A stretch of 64,000 nucleotides of DNA from Lysobacter silvisoli. GTDB taxonomy: Bacteria > Pseudomonadota > Gammaproteobacteria > Xanthomonadales > Xanthomonadaceae. The stretch is from the NCBI RefSeq assembly GCF_003382365.1, contig NZ_QTSU01000002.1:62001-126000 (forward strand), read 5' to 3'. A model generated the notes under the pieces. The model was given only the letters and a program-made list of their open reading frames with translations, was not told where the DNA came from and ran no database searches. Positions 55,096-64,000 of this stretch are shown piece by piece (the first letter of the stretch is position 1; each line of letters starts with the position of its first letter). The translations under genes were made by a program, and so were the position numbers.

Positions 55096-55590
55096 ATGCT
55101 CCGCACCCGTCCGCTGATCGTCGCCGCCCTGCTCGCGCTCGCGCCGCTGGCCGTGGCCGCGCAATCGCTGCCGCCGATCCAGCAGCAGATGTCGCAGGAA
55201 GAGTTCAAGGCCGCCGGCCTGGACAAGCTCAGCGCACAGGAGCTGGCCGCGCTCAACCAATGGCTGGACCGCAAGATCGTCGACGAGAGCGCCAAGGTCG
55301 CCAAGAGCACCAAGGAAAAGATCGAGACCGAGCACCGCGGCTTCTTCAACTTCGGCGGCTCCACCGACCCCATCGCCTCGCGCATCAAGGGCGAGTTCCG
55401 CGGCTTCGGCCGCGGCCGCACCTACGAGCTGGAGAACGGCCAAGTCTGGCAGCAGTCCGACGACGCGAGCCTGGCCGGCGTGCGCCTGACCGATCCGGAG
55501 GTGAAGATCAATCCGGGTCTGATCGGCAATGTCTGGTACATGTCGGTGAAGGGGTACAACTCGCGCGCCAAGGTGCAGCGGACGAAGTGA
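55096..55590 (+). CDS. Exported hypothetical protein, paralogue 1
   Basis: A 164-aa protein with a signal peptide (MLRTRPLIVAALLALAPLAV, cleavage near AAQ). An N-terminal helical piece (MSQEEFKAAGLDKLSAQELA, ALNQWLDRK) is joined to a beta-rich C-terminal part with IKGEFRGFGRGRTYELENGQ and VWQ, ending in RAKVQRTK. The LENGQxW core recurs in its neighbour at 56027-56536. The domain is seen in secreted proteins of Xanthomonadaceae, function unknown. GAGGAA precedes the ATG. Confidence 0.85.
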   Translation: MLRTRPLIVAALLALAPLAVAAQSLPPIQQQMSQEEFKAAGLDKLSAQELAALNQWLDRKIVDESAKVAKSTKEKIETEHRGFFNFGGSTDPIASRIKGEFRGFGRGRTYELENGQVWQQSDDASLAGVRLTDPEVKINPGLIGNVWYMSVKGYNSRAKVQRTK

Positions 55591-55634
55591 CGCAGCGGCC
55601 CGCGCGCAAAGCGCGCGGCTTTGCCGCTGCGTCA
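55588..55634 (+). terminator. Long nested hairpin after paralogue 1
   Basis: TGACGCAGCGGC (55588-55599, including the stop codon) pairs with GCCGCTGCGTCA (55623-55634), enclosing a second stem CCGCGCGC/GCGCGCGG and a CTTT bulge. An almost identical 47-nt structure follows paralogue 2 at 56534-56580. Confidence 0.65.
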
Positions 55635-55796
55635 TCCCCGCGAAAGCGGGGATCCAGGGACCCAAGCGAGAACGCCTCGCGTCCTAACAACCCGAGGCAA
55701 CGGGATCACACGCCCCGGGTATCTGACAGTGCTCGGGGCGTTCGCGTTTTTGGGGTAACCGGTCTGCTGCGGATTCGTGTGTCCTCCGCGCCCAAA

Positions 55797-55915
55797 GCAA
55801 ATCCCCCTCAATCCTCCGGCCAGCAAGCACAGCTTGCTGGCGTCCGATCGTGCGCGAACCCGCGGTTCGCAAGCGCACGCTCTCACCCTTTTCCAATGGG
55901 GGGAAGACAAGCGGT
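55797..55915. repeat. CCCCCT/AGGGGG repeat copy B2 with two-hairpin element E4
   Basis: Flanks match 478-522. Inside lies the element: GCCAGCAAGC (55819-55828) / GCTTGCTGGC (55832-55841), a 12-nt spacer, GCGAACC (55854-55860) / GGTTCGC (55864-55870). The 436-bp gap between the paralogues holds this, the hairpin above and a CATCCCCGCGAAAGCGGGG palindrome near 55633; I see no gene. Confidence 0.8.
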
Positions 55916-56026
55916 GCCGCACCTGCCGGGACAAGCCCGTCAAAAAACGGTAACCAACCCGTCATAACGTGGGCCGCAGCGACGCCCGGGGCCGCCGGGA
56001 CGCATTCCAGACCGGTCCTTCGCCCC

Positions 56027-56536
56027 ATGCGCCGACTTATCCGCCTCGCCCTCCCCCTCGCCCTGGCCCTGCTGCCCGCCCTGGCCTGCGCCCAGTCGGC
56101 CTACCGCGACCTGCAGCAGCGGCTGACCGCCGAGCAACTGCGCGACACCGGCCTGAACCAGCTGACCCCGGCGCAGCTGGCCCTGCTCAACCGCCTGCTG
56201 CGCGAGGACGCGCAGCGCGACGCCGCCACCCAGCGGGCCCAGCCCGCTCCGGCCGCCGCGGTCGCCGCCGCACCGGGCCCGGAACAGGCCGGCTTCCTGG
56301 AGGGCGCCAGCGACGCCACGATCCACAGCCGTCTGGTCGGCACCGTGGAGGGCTGGGCGCCCGGCACCGTGTTCGCGCTGGAGAACGGCCAGCAGTGGCG
56401 CGTGCTCAAGGGCGAGCTGACCCTGCGCAAGCCGATGAACGCCCCGGCCATCGCGGTGATCCCGGGCTTCAGCGGGCGCTGGTTCCTGCAGGTCGATGAG
56501 GATTTGCCGAAGGCTAGGGTGCAGCGGATCAAGTGA
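56027..56536 (+). CDS. Exported hypothetical protein, paralogue 2
   Basis: A 169-aa protein with a signal peptide (MRRLIRLALPLALALLPALA, cleavage near CAQ). It matches paralogue 1 in order: LTAEQLRDTGLNQLTPAQLA, LLNRLLRED, then an Ala/Pro linker, LVGTVEGWAPGTVFALENGQ with QW, and the end KARVQRIK. It differs in the linker and in the beta-part loops, so the duplication is old. Function unknown. Confidence 0.85.
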   Translation: MRRLIRLALPLALALLPALACAQSAYRDLQQRLTAEQLRDTGLNQLTPAQLALLNRLLREDAQRDAATQRAQPAPAAAVAAAPGPEQAGFLEGASDATIHSRLVGTVEGWAPGTVFALENGQQWRVLKGELTLRKPMNAPAIAVIPGFSGRWFLQVDEDLPKARVQRIK

Positions 56537-56580
56537 CGCAGCGGCCCGCGCGCAACGCGCGCGGCTTTGCCGCTGCGTCA
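56534..56580 (+). terminator. Long nested hairpin after paralogue 2
   Basis: TGACGCAGCGGC (56534-56545) pairs with GCCGCTGCGTCA (56569-56580) and encloses CCGCGCGC/GCGCGCGG, as after paralogue 1. One loop base differs. It again starts at the stop codon. Confidence 0.65.
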
Positions 56581-56613
56581 TCCCCGCGCACGCGGGGGTG
56601 AGCGACTGCGCTT

Positions 56614-56665
56614 GCGAGCCACTGGCTCGCGCATTCGCGAACGCCCGAGCGCTATGCGCTCGGGC
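56614..56665 (+). repeat. Two-hairpin element, copy E3
   Basis: GCGAGCC (56614-56620) / GGCTCGC (56624-56630), a 12-nt spacer, then GCCCGAGCGC (56643-56652) / GCGCTCGGGC (56656-56665), all perfect. It lies next to a CCCCGCGCACGCGGGG palindrome (56582-56597) and a GGGTGAG flank, as in other copies. Confidence 0.8.
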
Positions 56666-56794
56666 CGGGCTGCACGCCGCCGCGTATGTTTATCTAAGCA
56701 GCGGTGCAGTCCCGCCTACTAACGACTCAAATCCGCGGAAGTAGCCAAGCCTTTCGCGGGAATGACTAAGCGAAAGATCGCGGACGCCCATCCC

Positions 56795-59700
56795 CTACCC
56801 CCGCAACTGCCCCAACCGCTGCGCCAACTTCTTAGGCGACACCCCGCCGCGCACCCCCAGCTCCTGCGCGAACAGCGACACCCGCAGTTCCTCCAACTCC
56901 CAACGCAACGCCTGCCACCCCGGCGCATCCGCCTGCCCGGCCGCCGTCGCGGCCGCCAGCGCATCGGCGAAGGGCTTGAGTTCCAGCATGCGCGCCTGAT
57001 CGCGCACCGGGTCGCGCAGCGCGCGCTCGCCGCGCAGGGCCAGCGCCTTCAGATAACGCGGGTACTCGCGCAAGGCCTGCGCCGGCACCTCGCGCAGGAA
57101 GCCCGGTGGGGTCAGCGCCGCCAGCTGCGCGCGCATGTCGTCCAGGTTGCCGCTGGCCCAGCCCATCAGCGGCGATTCCAGCTTGGCGCGCGCCTCGGCC
57201 ACCGCGGCCAGGATGGTCTCGGCCTGACGCAGGCGTTCGATCGCCTCGGGGAACAGCTTGCGCGCGGCGTCCTCGCGCAGCGCTTCGAACGCGGCGGCGT
57301 CGCGCACCTTCAGCAGGGATTCGTCGTCGCCCAGCAGCCAGCGCAGCGCGCCGCCGGCCAGGTCGTCGCGCAGGCGGTCGCTGTCGCGCGGAGCGCCCGC
57401 GCGCGGTGCGGCCGATTCGATCGCCGCATACAGCAGGCCGGTCTTGGGCGACACCGGCAACTGCTTGCGCGCCTGCTTGAGCTTGTCGGCCAGGGCGATG
57501 GCCAGCAGCCGGCGCACGCCGCCCGGGTGCGCGCGTTGCGCGACCTCGCGCTCGGCGTGCACGCGCAGCGACACGGTGTCGCCGTCGTCGTGCAGGGCCG
57601 GGAACGCGGGCACGCCGGCCGCACCGGGCACCGAATCCGGAATCGGCGTGTCGGGGAACGTGGTCAGGCCCTGCCGACCCAGCCCTTCGGCCGCCTGCGC
57701 GGCGAACGCGCGCGCCGCGCGCTCGCCGAAGCGCGCGCGCAGCTCGTCCAGGTCGCGCGACTCGGCCAGCACCGGCGGCGAGGCGCTGCGGCCGCCGTGG
57801 CGCGCGTCCGCATCGAGCAGGCGCAGGTTCATGCGCAGGTGCGGCTCGATCGTGGCCGGTTCGAAGTCCGTCGCCGCCACCTCCACGCCGGTGAGCTTGC
57901 GCAGGAAGCGCGCGAGCGCGCCGACCACATCGTCGGCCTCCGCTTGCGCATGCGCCTCGGCGAAGGCCTTGGCGAAATCCGGCGCCGGCACGAAGTTGCG
58001 GCGCAGCGGCTTGGGCAGGGTCTTGATCAGCGCCGCGGCCTTGTCCAGGACGAAGCCCGGCGCCAGCCACGACAGCTGCGCCGGGTCCAGCGCGCCCAGC
58101 AGATGCAGCGGCACGGTCAGGGTCATGCCGTCGTCGGGCGCGCCCGGCTCGAAGCGGTACTGCACCGCCAGCCGCACCGCGCCCAGTTGCAGGTAGGGCG
58201 GGAACCGCGCCGCCTCGCTCTCGCCGCCGACCATCAGCTCGGCCTGCGACCATTCCAGCTGAGCCTTCTGCTCGGCCGGCAGCTTGGCGAACCACGCGTC
58301 CAGCGCCTGCGCGTTATGCACCTGCGGCGGCAGCCGGTCCAGGTACCACTGCGCCATCCATTCCTCGTCCACCACCAGCCCGGCGCGGCGCTGCTTGGCT
58401 TCTTCCTCGCGCGCCTTGGCCAGCGCGGCCAGGTTGCGCGCCAGGAACGCGGCGCGGGTGTTGATCTCGCCGGTCACCAGGGCGTCGCGGGCGAAGATCG
58501 CGCGGCTTTCCTCGGGGTAGAGCGCGCCGTAGTGGATAGGCCGCTTCGGCGCGAGCACCAGGCCGAACAGACTGATCTGCTCGCTGCCGACCACGCGCCC
58601 CTGCGAACGCGACCAGCGCGGATCGTGGTGGCGCCGCGCCAGCAGGTGCGGCAGCTCCTGGATCGCCCAGTCCGGCTCGATCCCGGCATTGGTCATCGAC
58701 CACACCCGCTCGGTGTCCAGCAGGGTCGCCGACAGCACCCACGGCGGCGGCTTCTTGGCCAGCGGCGAACCGGGGAACAGGCTGAACTTGCGCCCGCGCG
58801 GGCCGTCGTACAGGCCCTTGTCGCCGCGCAAGCCGATCTGGGTCGGCAGGCCGGCGATCAGCGCGCGATGCAGGGTGGCGTAGGCGTTGGCGTCCAGCGG
58901 TTCCAGCGATGCCGGCACGGCTTGCGGATCGTTGCGCGGCGGCCGTCCTTGGCGCGGCTTCAGCGCTTGCGGATCGTCCTGCCCGGCCATCGCTGGCCGG
59001 GCGCTCGCCACCGCGCGAGCCGGTGGCTCGCCGGCGCGGTGGCTCGCCCAGCCCAGTTCTTCGCACAGCAGCTTCAACTGCCGATGCAGCTCGCGCCACT
59101 CGCGCATGCGCAGGAAGCCCAGGAAGTGCTTTTCGCACCAGGCGCGCAGCTTGGACTGGGTCAGTTCCTCGTGCGCCTGCTGATAGGCCTGCCACAGCTT
59201 GAGGATGCCGACGAACTCCGAGCGCGGGTCGGCGAACAGCGCGTGCGCGTTGTCGGCCGCGGCACGCTGGTCGGACGGGCGTTCGCGCGGGTCCTGGATG
59301 CCCAGGAAGGCGGCGATGGCGATCATCTCGCGCAGGCAGCCGTGCTGATGCGCGGCCACCAGCATGCGCGCCAGCTTCACGTCCACCGGCAGCCGCGCCA
59401 TGGTCCGACCGGTGGCGGTGAGCCTGCGCTGCTCGTCCACCGCGCCCAGCTCGCCCAGCTGCTGCCAGCCGTCGGCGATGGCGCGGCCGTCGGGCGGCTC
59501 CAGGAACGGGAATTCCTCGATATTGCCCAGGCCCAGCGACAGCATGCGCAGGATCACGCCGGCCAGCGCGGCGCGGCGGATTTCCGGGTCGGTGTAGCGC
59601 GGACGCGACTCGAAATCGGCCTGGCTGTACAGGCGGTAGCAGGTGCCCTCGCTGATGCGGCCGCAGCGGCCCTTGCGCTGGTCGGCGCTGGCCTGGCTCA

Positions 59701-60934
59701 CCGGCTCGATGTGCAGGCGGTCGAGCTTGCCGCGCGGGCTGTAGCGCTTGACCCGGGCCAGGCCCGGATCGACCACGTAGCGGATGCGCGGCACCGTCAG
59801 CGAGGTCTCGGCCACGTTGGTGGTCAGCACGATGCGGCGCTTGGGGCCGGGGTTGAACACCCGGTCCTGGTCGCGCGCCGACAGCCGCGCGTACAGCGGC
59901 AGCACTTCGGTCTCGCGGTACTTGCGCCGCTCCAGTGCCTGGTGGGCGTCGCGGATCTCGCGTTCGCCGGGCAGGAAGATGAGCACGTCGCCACGCGGAT
60001 CCTCGCCGGTGATTTCGTCGCAGGCCGCGACGATGCCCTCGTTGACCGTGCGCTCGCCCTCGCGCGCCTGGCGCGCGCGGCCCTGCTCGTCGGCGCCTTC
60101 GCCCTCGCCTTCCAGCGGCCGGTAGCGCACCGACACCGGATAGCCGCGGCCCTCCACGCTGACCACCGGCGCGCCGTCGAAATGCGCGGCGAAACGCTCG
60201 GTGTCGATGGTGGCCGAGGTCACGATGACCTTCAGGTCCGGGCGCTTCTTCAGCAGCTGCTTCAGATAACCCAGCAGGAAGTCGATGTTGAGGCTGCGCT
60301 CGTGGGCCTCGTCGATCAGCAGGGTGTCGTAGGCCGACAGCCAGCGGTCGGACTGGATCTCGGCCAGCAGGATGCCGTCGGTCATGAACTTGACCGCGGT
60401 GCGCTCGCCGACCTGTTCGTTGAAGCGCACCTGGTAGCCGACCGCGCCGCCCAACTCGGTGTTCAGCTCCTCGGCCACGCGCCGGGCCACCGCGCGCGCG
60501 GCGATGCGGCGCGGCTGGGTGCAGCCGATCATGCCGGCGGCGCCGCGGCCCGCGGCCAGGCACAGCTTGGGCAGCTGGGTGGTCTTGCCCGAACCGGTCT
60601 CGCCGGCGATCACCACCACCGGGTGCTTGCGGATCAATTCGACGATGCGCTCGGCCTCGCCGGCGATCGGCAGGCCCGGGTCCACCGCCGCGCGCGGCAG
60701 CGCGGCGGCGCGCGCCTCGCGCTGCGCCACCGACGCCGCCAGCGCCTGGGCGAAGGCCTCGCGCGCGCCGGCATCGGCCGGCTTGCCGCTCCAGCGCGAC
60801 CACAGCCCGTGCAGACGGCCGCGGTCGCGGCTGAGCGCGCCGTCGATCGCGCGTCGCGCCTGTTTTAACGCCGCGCTCGCGGCGGCACCGTTAGCATCGG
60901 CGCCCGGCGCTGGTTTGGAGGATTCGTTCTTCAT
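56795..60934 (-). CDS. hrpA: DEAH-box ATP-dependent RNA helicase HrpA
   Basis: A 1379-aa helicase: Walker A AGETGSGKTTQLPK near residue 112, motif Ia TQPRRIAARAVARRVA, DEAH box LLIDEAHERSLNIDFLLGYL near 210, TSATIDTERF, and motif VI SADQRKGRCGRISEGTC, then winged-helix, ratchet, OB and a large C-terminal HrpA domain (residues of about 640-1370). E. coli HrpA resolves stalled ribosomes. Around residue 630-655 the sequence ASHRAGEPPARAVASARPAM is encoded by a copy of the two-hairpin repeat in frame. No ribosome site is clear upstream of 60934, so the start is less certain. Confidence 0.96.
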   Translation of the reverse strand: MKNESSKPAPGADANGAAASAALKQARRAIDGALSRDRGRLHGLWSRWSGKPADAGAREAFAQALAASVAQREARAAALPRAAVDPGLPIAGEAERIVELIRKHPVVVIAGETGSGKTTQLPKLCLAAGRGAAGMIGCTQPRRIAARAVARRVAEELNTELGGAVGYQVRFNEQVGERTAVKFMTDGILLAEIQSDRWLSAYDTLLIDEAHERSLNIDFLLGYLKQLLKKRPDLKVIVTSATIDTERFAAHFDGAPVVSVEGRGYPVSVRYRPLEGEGEGADEQGRARQAREGERTVNEGIVAACDEITGEDPRGDVLIFLPGEREIRDAHQALERRKYRETEVLPLYARLSARDQDRVFNPGPKRRIVLTTNVAETSLTVPRIRYVVDPGLARVKRYSPRGKLDRLHIEPVSQASADQRKGRCGRISEGTCYRLYSQADFESRPRYTDPEIRRAALAGVILRMLSLGLGNIEEFPFLEPPDGRAIADGWQQLGELGAVDEQRRLTATGRTMARLPVDVKLARMLVAAHQHGCLREMIAIAAFLGIQDPRERPSDQRAAADNAHALFADPRSEFVGILKLWQAYQQAHEELTQSKLRAWCEKHFLGFLRMREWRELHRQLKLLCEELGWASHRAGEPPARAVASARPAMAGQDDPQALKPRQGRPPRNDPQAVPASLEPLDANAYATLHRALIAGLPTQIGLRGDKGLYDGPRGRKFSLFPGSPLAKKPPPWVLSATLLDTERVWSMTNAGIEPDWAIQELPHLLARRHHDPRWSRSQGRVVGSEQISLFGLVLAPKRPIHYGALYPEESRAIFARDALVTGEINTRAAFLARNLAALAKAREEEAKQRRAGLVVDEEWMAQWYLDRLPPQVHNAQALDAWFAKLPAEQKAQLEWSQAELMVGGESEAARFPPYLQLGAVRLAVQYRFEPGAPDDGMTLTVPLHLLGALDPAQLSWLAPGFVLDKAAALIKTLPKPLRRNFVPAPDFAKAFAEAHAQAEADDVVGALARFLRKLTGVEVAATDFEPATIEPHLRMNLRLLDADARHGGRSASPPVLAESRDLDELRARFGERAARAFAAQAAEGLGRQGLTTFPDTPIPDSVPGAAGVPAFPALHDDGDTVSLRVHAEREVAQRAHPGGVRRLLAIALADKLKQARKQLPVSPKTGLLYAAIESAAPRAGAPRDSDRLRDDLAGGALRWLLGDDESLLKVRDAAAFEALREDAARKLFPEAIERLRQAETILAAVAEARAKLESPLMGWASGNLDDMRAQLAALTPPGFLREVPAQALREYPRYLKALALRGERALRDPVRDQARMLELKPFADALAAATAAGQADAPGWQALRWELEELRVSLFAQELGVRGGVSPKKLAQRLGQLRG
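58981..59031 (-). repeat. Two-hairpin element, copy E6, inside hrpA
   Basis: GCCCGGCCA (58981-58989) / TGGCCGGGC (58994-59002), a 12-nt spacer (59003-59014), GCGAGCC (59015-59021) / GGCTCGC (59025-59031). It lies in a coding region and is read in frame as part of an Ala/Arg/Pro-rich stretch of HrpA. The long stem is 9-4-9 instead of 10-3-10. Confidence 0.7.
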
Positions 60935-60936
60935 CG

Positions 60937-60973
60937 ATAGATCGTCTGCATCGCAGCACTAGAAACAAACCAT
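60937..60973. promoter_or_regulatory. Candidate OxyR-type site between hrpA and dps
   Basis: ATAG (60937), GCAT (60948), CTAG (60959) and CCAT (60970) are spaced by exactly 7 nt each and match 12 of 16 bases of the OxyR pattern ATAG-7-CTAT-7-ATAG-7-CTAT. It lies about 103-139 nt before the dps ATG and touches the hrpA start. OxyR induces dps in E. coli under peroxide. Confidence 0.4.
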
Positions 60974-60982
60974 TTCACTTCG

Positions 60983-61008
60983 GCGGCGACTGCGCCTATT
61001 GTCGCCGC
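60983..61008. promoter_or_regulatory. Inverted repeat in the dps leader region
   Basis: GCGGCGAC (60983-60990) and GTCGCCGC (61001-61008) form a perfect 8-bp inverted repeat with 10 nt between, containing a TATTGT that could be a -10 box for dps. It may be an operator or a leader hairpin. Confidence 0.35.
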
Positions 61009-61075
61009 TAGTCCGGAAAAACCCTATCCGCCGTCTTCACCCACCCGTTCCCCCACCTGCAAGCAGGAGCCTCCC

Positions 61076-61651
61076 ATGGCCAAGCCGAACAAGACCGACA
61101 AGCCCAAATCCGGCAAGACCAAGGCCGCCAAGCCGCTGAGTCCGGCCGCCTCCCCCGCCGCCGGCAGCGCCGCGCCGTCCATCGATATCGGGATCTCGCC
61201 GGCCGATCGCAAGAAGATCGCCGAGGGCCTGTCGCGCTTCCTGGCCGACAGCTACACCCTGTACCTGAAGACCCACAACTTCCATTGGAACGTGACGGGC
61301 CCGATGTTCAATGCCCTGCACGTGATGTTCGAGACCCAGTACACCGAGCAGTGGACCGCGCTGGACGAGATCGCCGAGCGCATCCGCGCCCTGGGCTTCA
61401 ACGCCCCCGGCTCCTACGCCGAGTTCGTGCGCCTGAGCTCGATCCCCGAGGAACCGGGCCTGACCGACGCCGCCGACTGGCGCGAGATGGTCCGCCAGCT
61501 GGTGGTGGGCAACGAAGCGGTGTGCCGCACCGCGCGCAAGGTACTCGACCAGGCCGACGACGTCGACGACGCGCCCACCGAGGACCTGCTGACCCAGCGC
61601 CTGCAGACCCACGAGAAGTACGCCTGGATGCTGCGCTCGCTGCTGCAGTAA
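61076..61651 (+). CDS. dps: Dps-family DNA-binding ferritin
   Basis: A 191-aa protein that forms dodecamers storing iron and protecting DNA from peroxide. The ferroxidase region is [39 protein letters not shown]. The N-terminal 45 aa are rich in Lys, Pro, Ser and Ala ([20 protein letters not shown]), longer than in E. coli Dps (167 aa total), and probably bind DNA non-specifically. AGGAG precedes the ATG. A likely OxyR site lies upstream and a terminator downstream. Confidence 0.96.
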   Translation: MAKPNKTDKPKSGKTKAAKPLSPAASPAAGSAAPSIDIGISPADRKKIAEGLSRFLADSYTLYLKTHNFHWNVTGPMFNALHVMFETQYTEQWTALDEIAERIRALGFNAPGSYAEFVRLSSIPEEPGLTDAADWREMVRQLVVGNEAVCRTARKVLDQADDVDDAPTEDLLTQRLQTHEKYAWMLRSLLQ

Positions 61652-61660
61652 GGCGGCGCC

Positions 61661-61690
61661 GGCCGCTCCCTGCGCGGGGAGCGGCCTTTT
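61661..61690 (+). terminator. Intrinsic terminator of dps
   Basis: GGCCGCTCCC (61661-61670) pairs perfectly over 10 bp with GGGAGCGGCC (61677-61686) around a 6-nt loop, followed by TTTT. It begins 9 nt after the dps stop. Confidence 0.85.
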
Positions 61691-61807
61691 GCCCTGTGTG
61701 GGAGCGACATGCCGGGGGCCGGCCCGACCGCCGCCCTACGCCGAACCGCGGCAAATTCCTACCTCCATCCGCGCCGCGCGCTTAGCGGCCGTAACGACGG
61801 CGCTCGT

Positions 61808-61813
61808 TACACT
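61808..61813 (+). promoter_or_regulatory. Candidate -10 box placing the recQ start at the ATG
   Basis: TACACT ends 7 nt before the recQ ATG (61821), so a transcript would begin at or one base before the start codon. No ribosome site precedes the ATG. The same TACACT box serves the gene at 55096. A -35 box is not clear. Confidence 0.35.
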
Positions 61814-61820
61814 AGGCGCC

Positions 61821-63632
<1,812 letters not shown>

Positions 63633-63653
63633 GCGCGGAGAGCTGCAGCAAAA

Positions 63654-63845
63654 GCAAATCCCCCCTAGCCCCCCTTTTCAAAGGGGGAACCACAACCAAG
63701 GGGGTGACATGCGTGGCTTCCCCTGCTTGTCTTCCCCCTTTGAAAAAGGGTGAGAACGTGCGCTTGCGAACCGCAGGTTCGCGCACGATCGAACGCCAGC
63801 AAGCTGTGCTTGCTGGCCGGAGGACCGATAGGGATTTGCTTTCCG
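63654..63845. repeat. CCCCCT/AGGGGG repeat block B3 with two-hairpin element E5
   Basis: A CCCCCCTTTT/AAAGGGGG palindrome (about 63670-63690), a second one (63733-63750) and the element GCGAACC (63766-63772) / GGTTCGC (63776-63782), 12 nt, GCCAGCAAGC (63795-63804) / GCTTGCTGGC (63808-63817). The right half is an inverted copy of 55797-55915. It fills the gap after recQ. Confidence 0.8.
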
Positions 63846-63879
63846 CCGCGCACTCACCAAGAACCCTCAGCCCACAAAC

Positions 63880-63904
63880 AAAAACGCCGGCCCTAGGCCG
63901 GCGT
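63880..63904 (-). terminator. Intrinsic terminator of the minus-strand gene at the right edge
   Basis: ACGCCGGCC (63884-63892) and GGCCGGCGT (63896-63904) form a 9-bp stem with a 3-nt loop; on the minus strand it is followed by TTTTTGTTTG. It lies 27 nt past the stop of the partial gene. Confidence 0.85.
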
Positions 63905-63930
63905 CTTCGCTACCGCAGGAGCGCTCTACC

Positions 63931-64000
63931 TCAGGCCGCCTTTTCCCACTGGCCCAGCGCGGCCAGGCCGTTGTCGCGCGCACGCGCGAACACGGTCTGC
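63931..64000 (-). CDS. C-terminal fragment of a gene running off the window
   Basis: The last 22 or so codons read TVFARARDNGLAALGQWEKA plus A and stop (TGA at 63931-63933). Codon use (GC third positions) and the terminator at 63880-63904 support a real gene. The family cannot be named from this piece. Confidence 0.6.
   Translation of the reverse strand, partial: QTVFARARDNGLAALGQWEKAA

Noticed and set aside
51267-55421. A 1384-codon minus-strand frame over relA and the TPR gene
   Set aside because: Out-of-frame shadow; the true frames show RelA synthetase and TPR helices.
56762-60868. A 1368-codon plus-strand frame over hrpA
   Set aside because: Antisense shadow of HrpA with no family motif.

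Overview
The window is a high-GC stretch (about 70 percent by eye) of a gammaproteobacterial chromosome, most likely a Lysobacter or a close Xanthomonadaceae relative. The clues are the gene set (lgt-thyA, pilGHIJ-chpABC, gshB-tonB), an XVIPCD-type secretion domain, the use of GTG/TTG starts, and many dispersed REP-like palindromic repeats between operons. I found about 50 protein genes, no rRNA or tRNA, no CRISPR and no insertion sequence.

Layout. 1-719: repeat-rich gap. 720-5069 (minus): lgt-thyA-three small exported proteins-DoxX-folA, tightly packed, linking folate/thymidylate synthesis with lipoprotein maturation. 5191-8571 (minus): dgkA-terC, then lemA and two TPM-domain proteins. 8986-9444 (plus): VOC protein. 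10168-17358 (minus): response regulator, histidine kinase, MacA-like adaptor, ABC ATPase, ABC permease and a periplasmic isoaspartyl peptidase; the two-component system probably controls the efflux pump. 17476-20100 (plus): DUF486 membrane protein, then a putative immunity lipoprotein and a GH19 / peptidoglycan-binding / XVIPCD effector broken by a frameshift. 20147-23410 (minus): nudE-cysQ-mazG-hypothetical-DUF962. 23461-25616 (plus): bioA-rsmE. 25689-38904 (minus): the pilG-H-I-J-chpA-B-C type IV pilus chemosensory operon plus a NagX-like acyltransferase. 39245-41082 (plus): gshB-tonB. 41098-48267 (minus): mrcB-TPR lipoprotein-yoaA-VOC-tsaB, then lepB. 48384-50486 (plus): two-domain glycosyltransferase. 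51194-55018 (minus): relA-TPR protein. 55096-56536 (plus): twin exported paralogues. 56795-60934 (minus): hrpA. 61076-63632 (plus): dps, then recQ. The right edge holds the last codons of a minus-strand gene.

Most notable. (1) A short repeat made of two hairpins (7-3-7 and 10-3-10) always separated by 12 nt occurs six times. Its stems differ between copies but stay paired, which is covariation, and one copy lies in frame inside hrpA. (2) Three copies of a roughly 430-bp composite repeat also carry a covarying hairpin; one copy lacks the two-hairpin element and looks like an empty site. (3) The type IV secretion effector of the GH19-XVIPCD class is split by a slip in a GC-dinucleotide run next to its immunity gene. 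(4) The chemosensory operon lacks pilK, and the ChpB methylesterase domain appears to have lost its catalytic triad. ChpA contains a 45-bp tandem repeat encoding a long charged helix. (5) The MacA-like adaptor has a Spy/CpxP-like segment inserted before its C-terminus.
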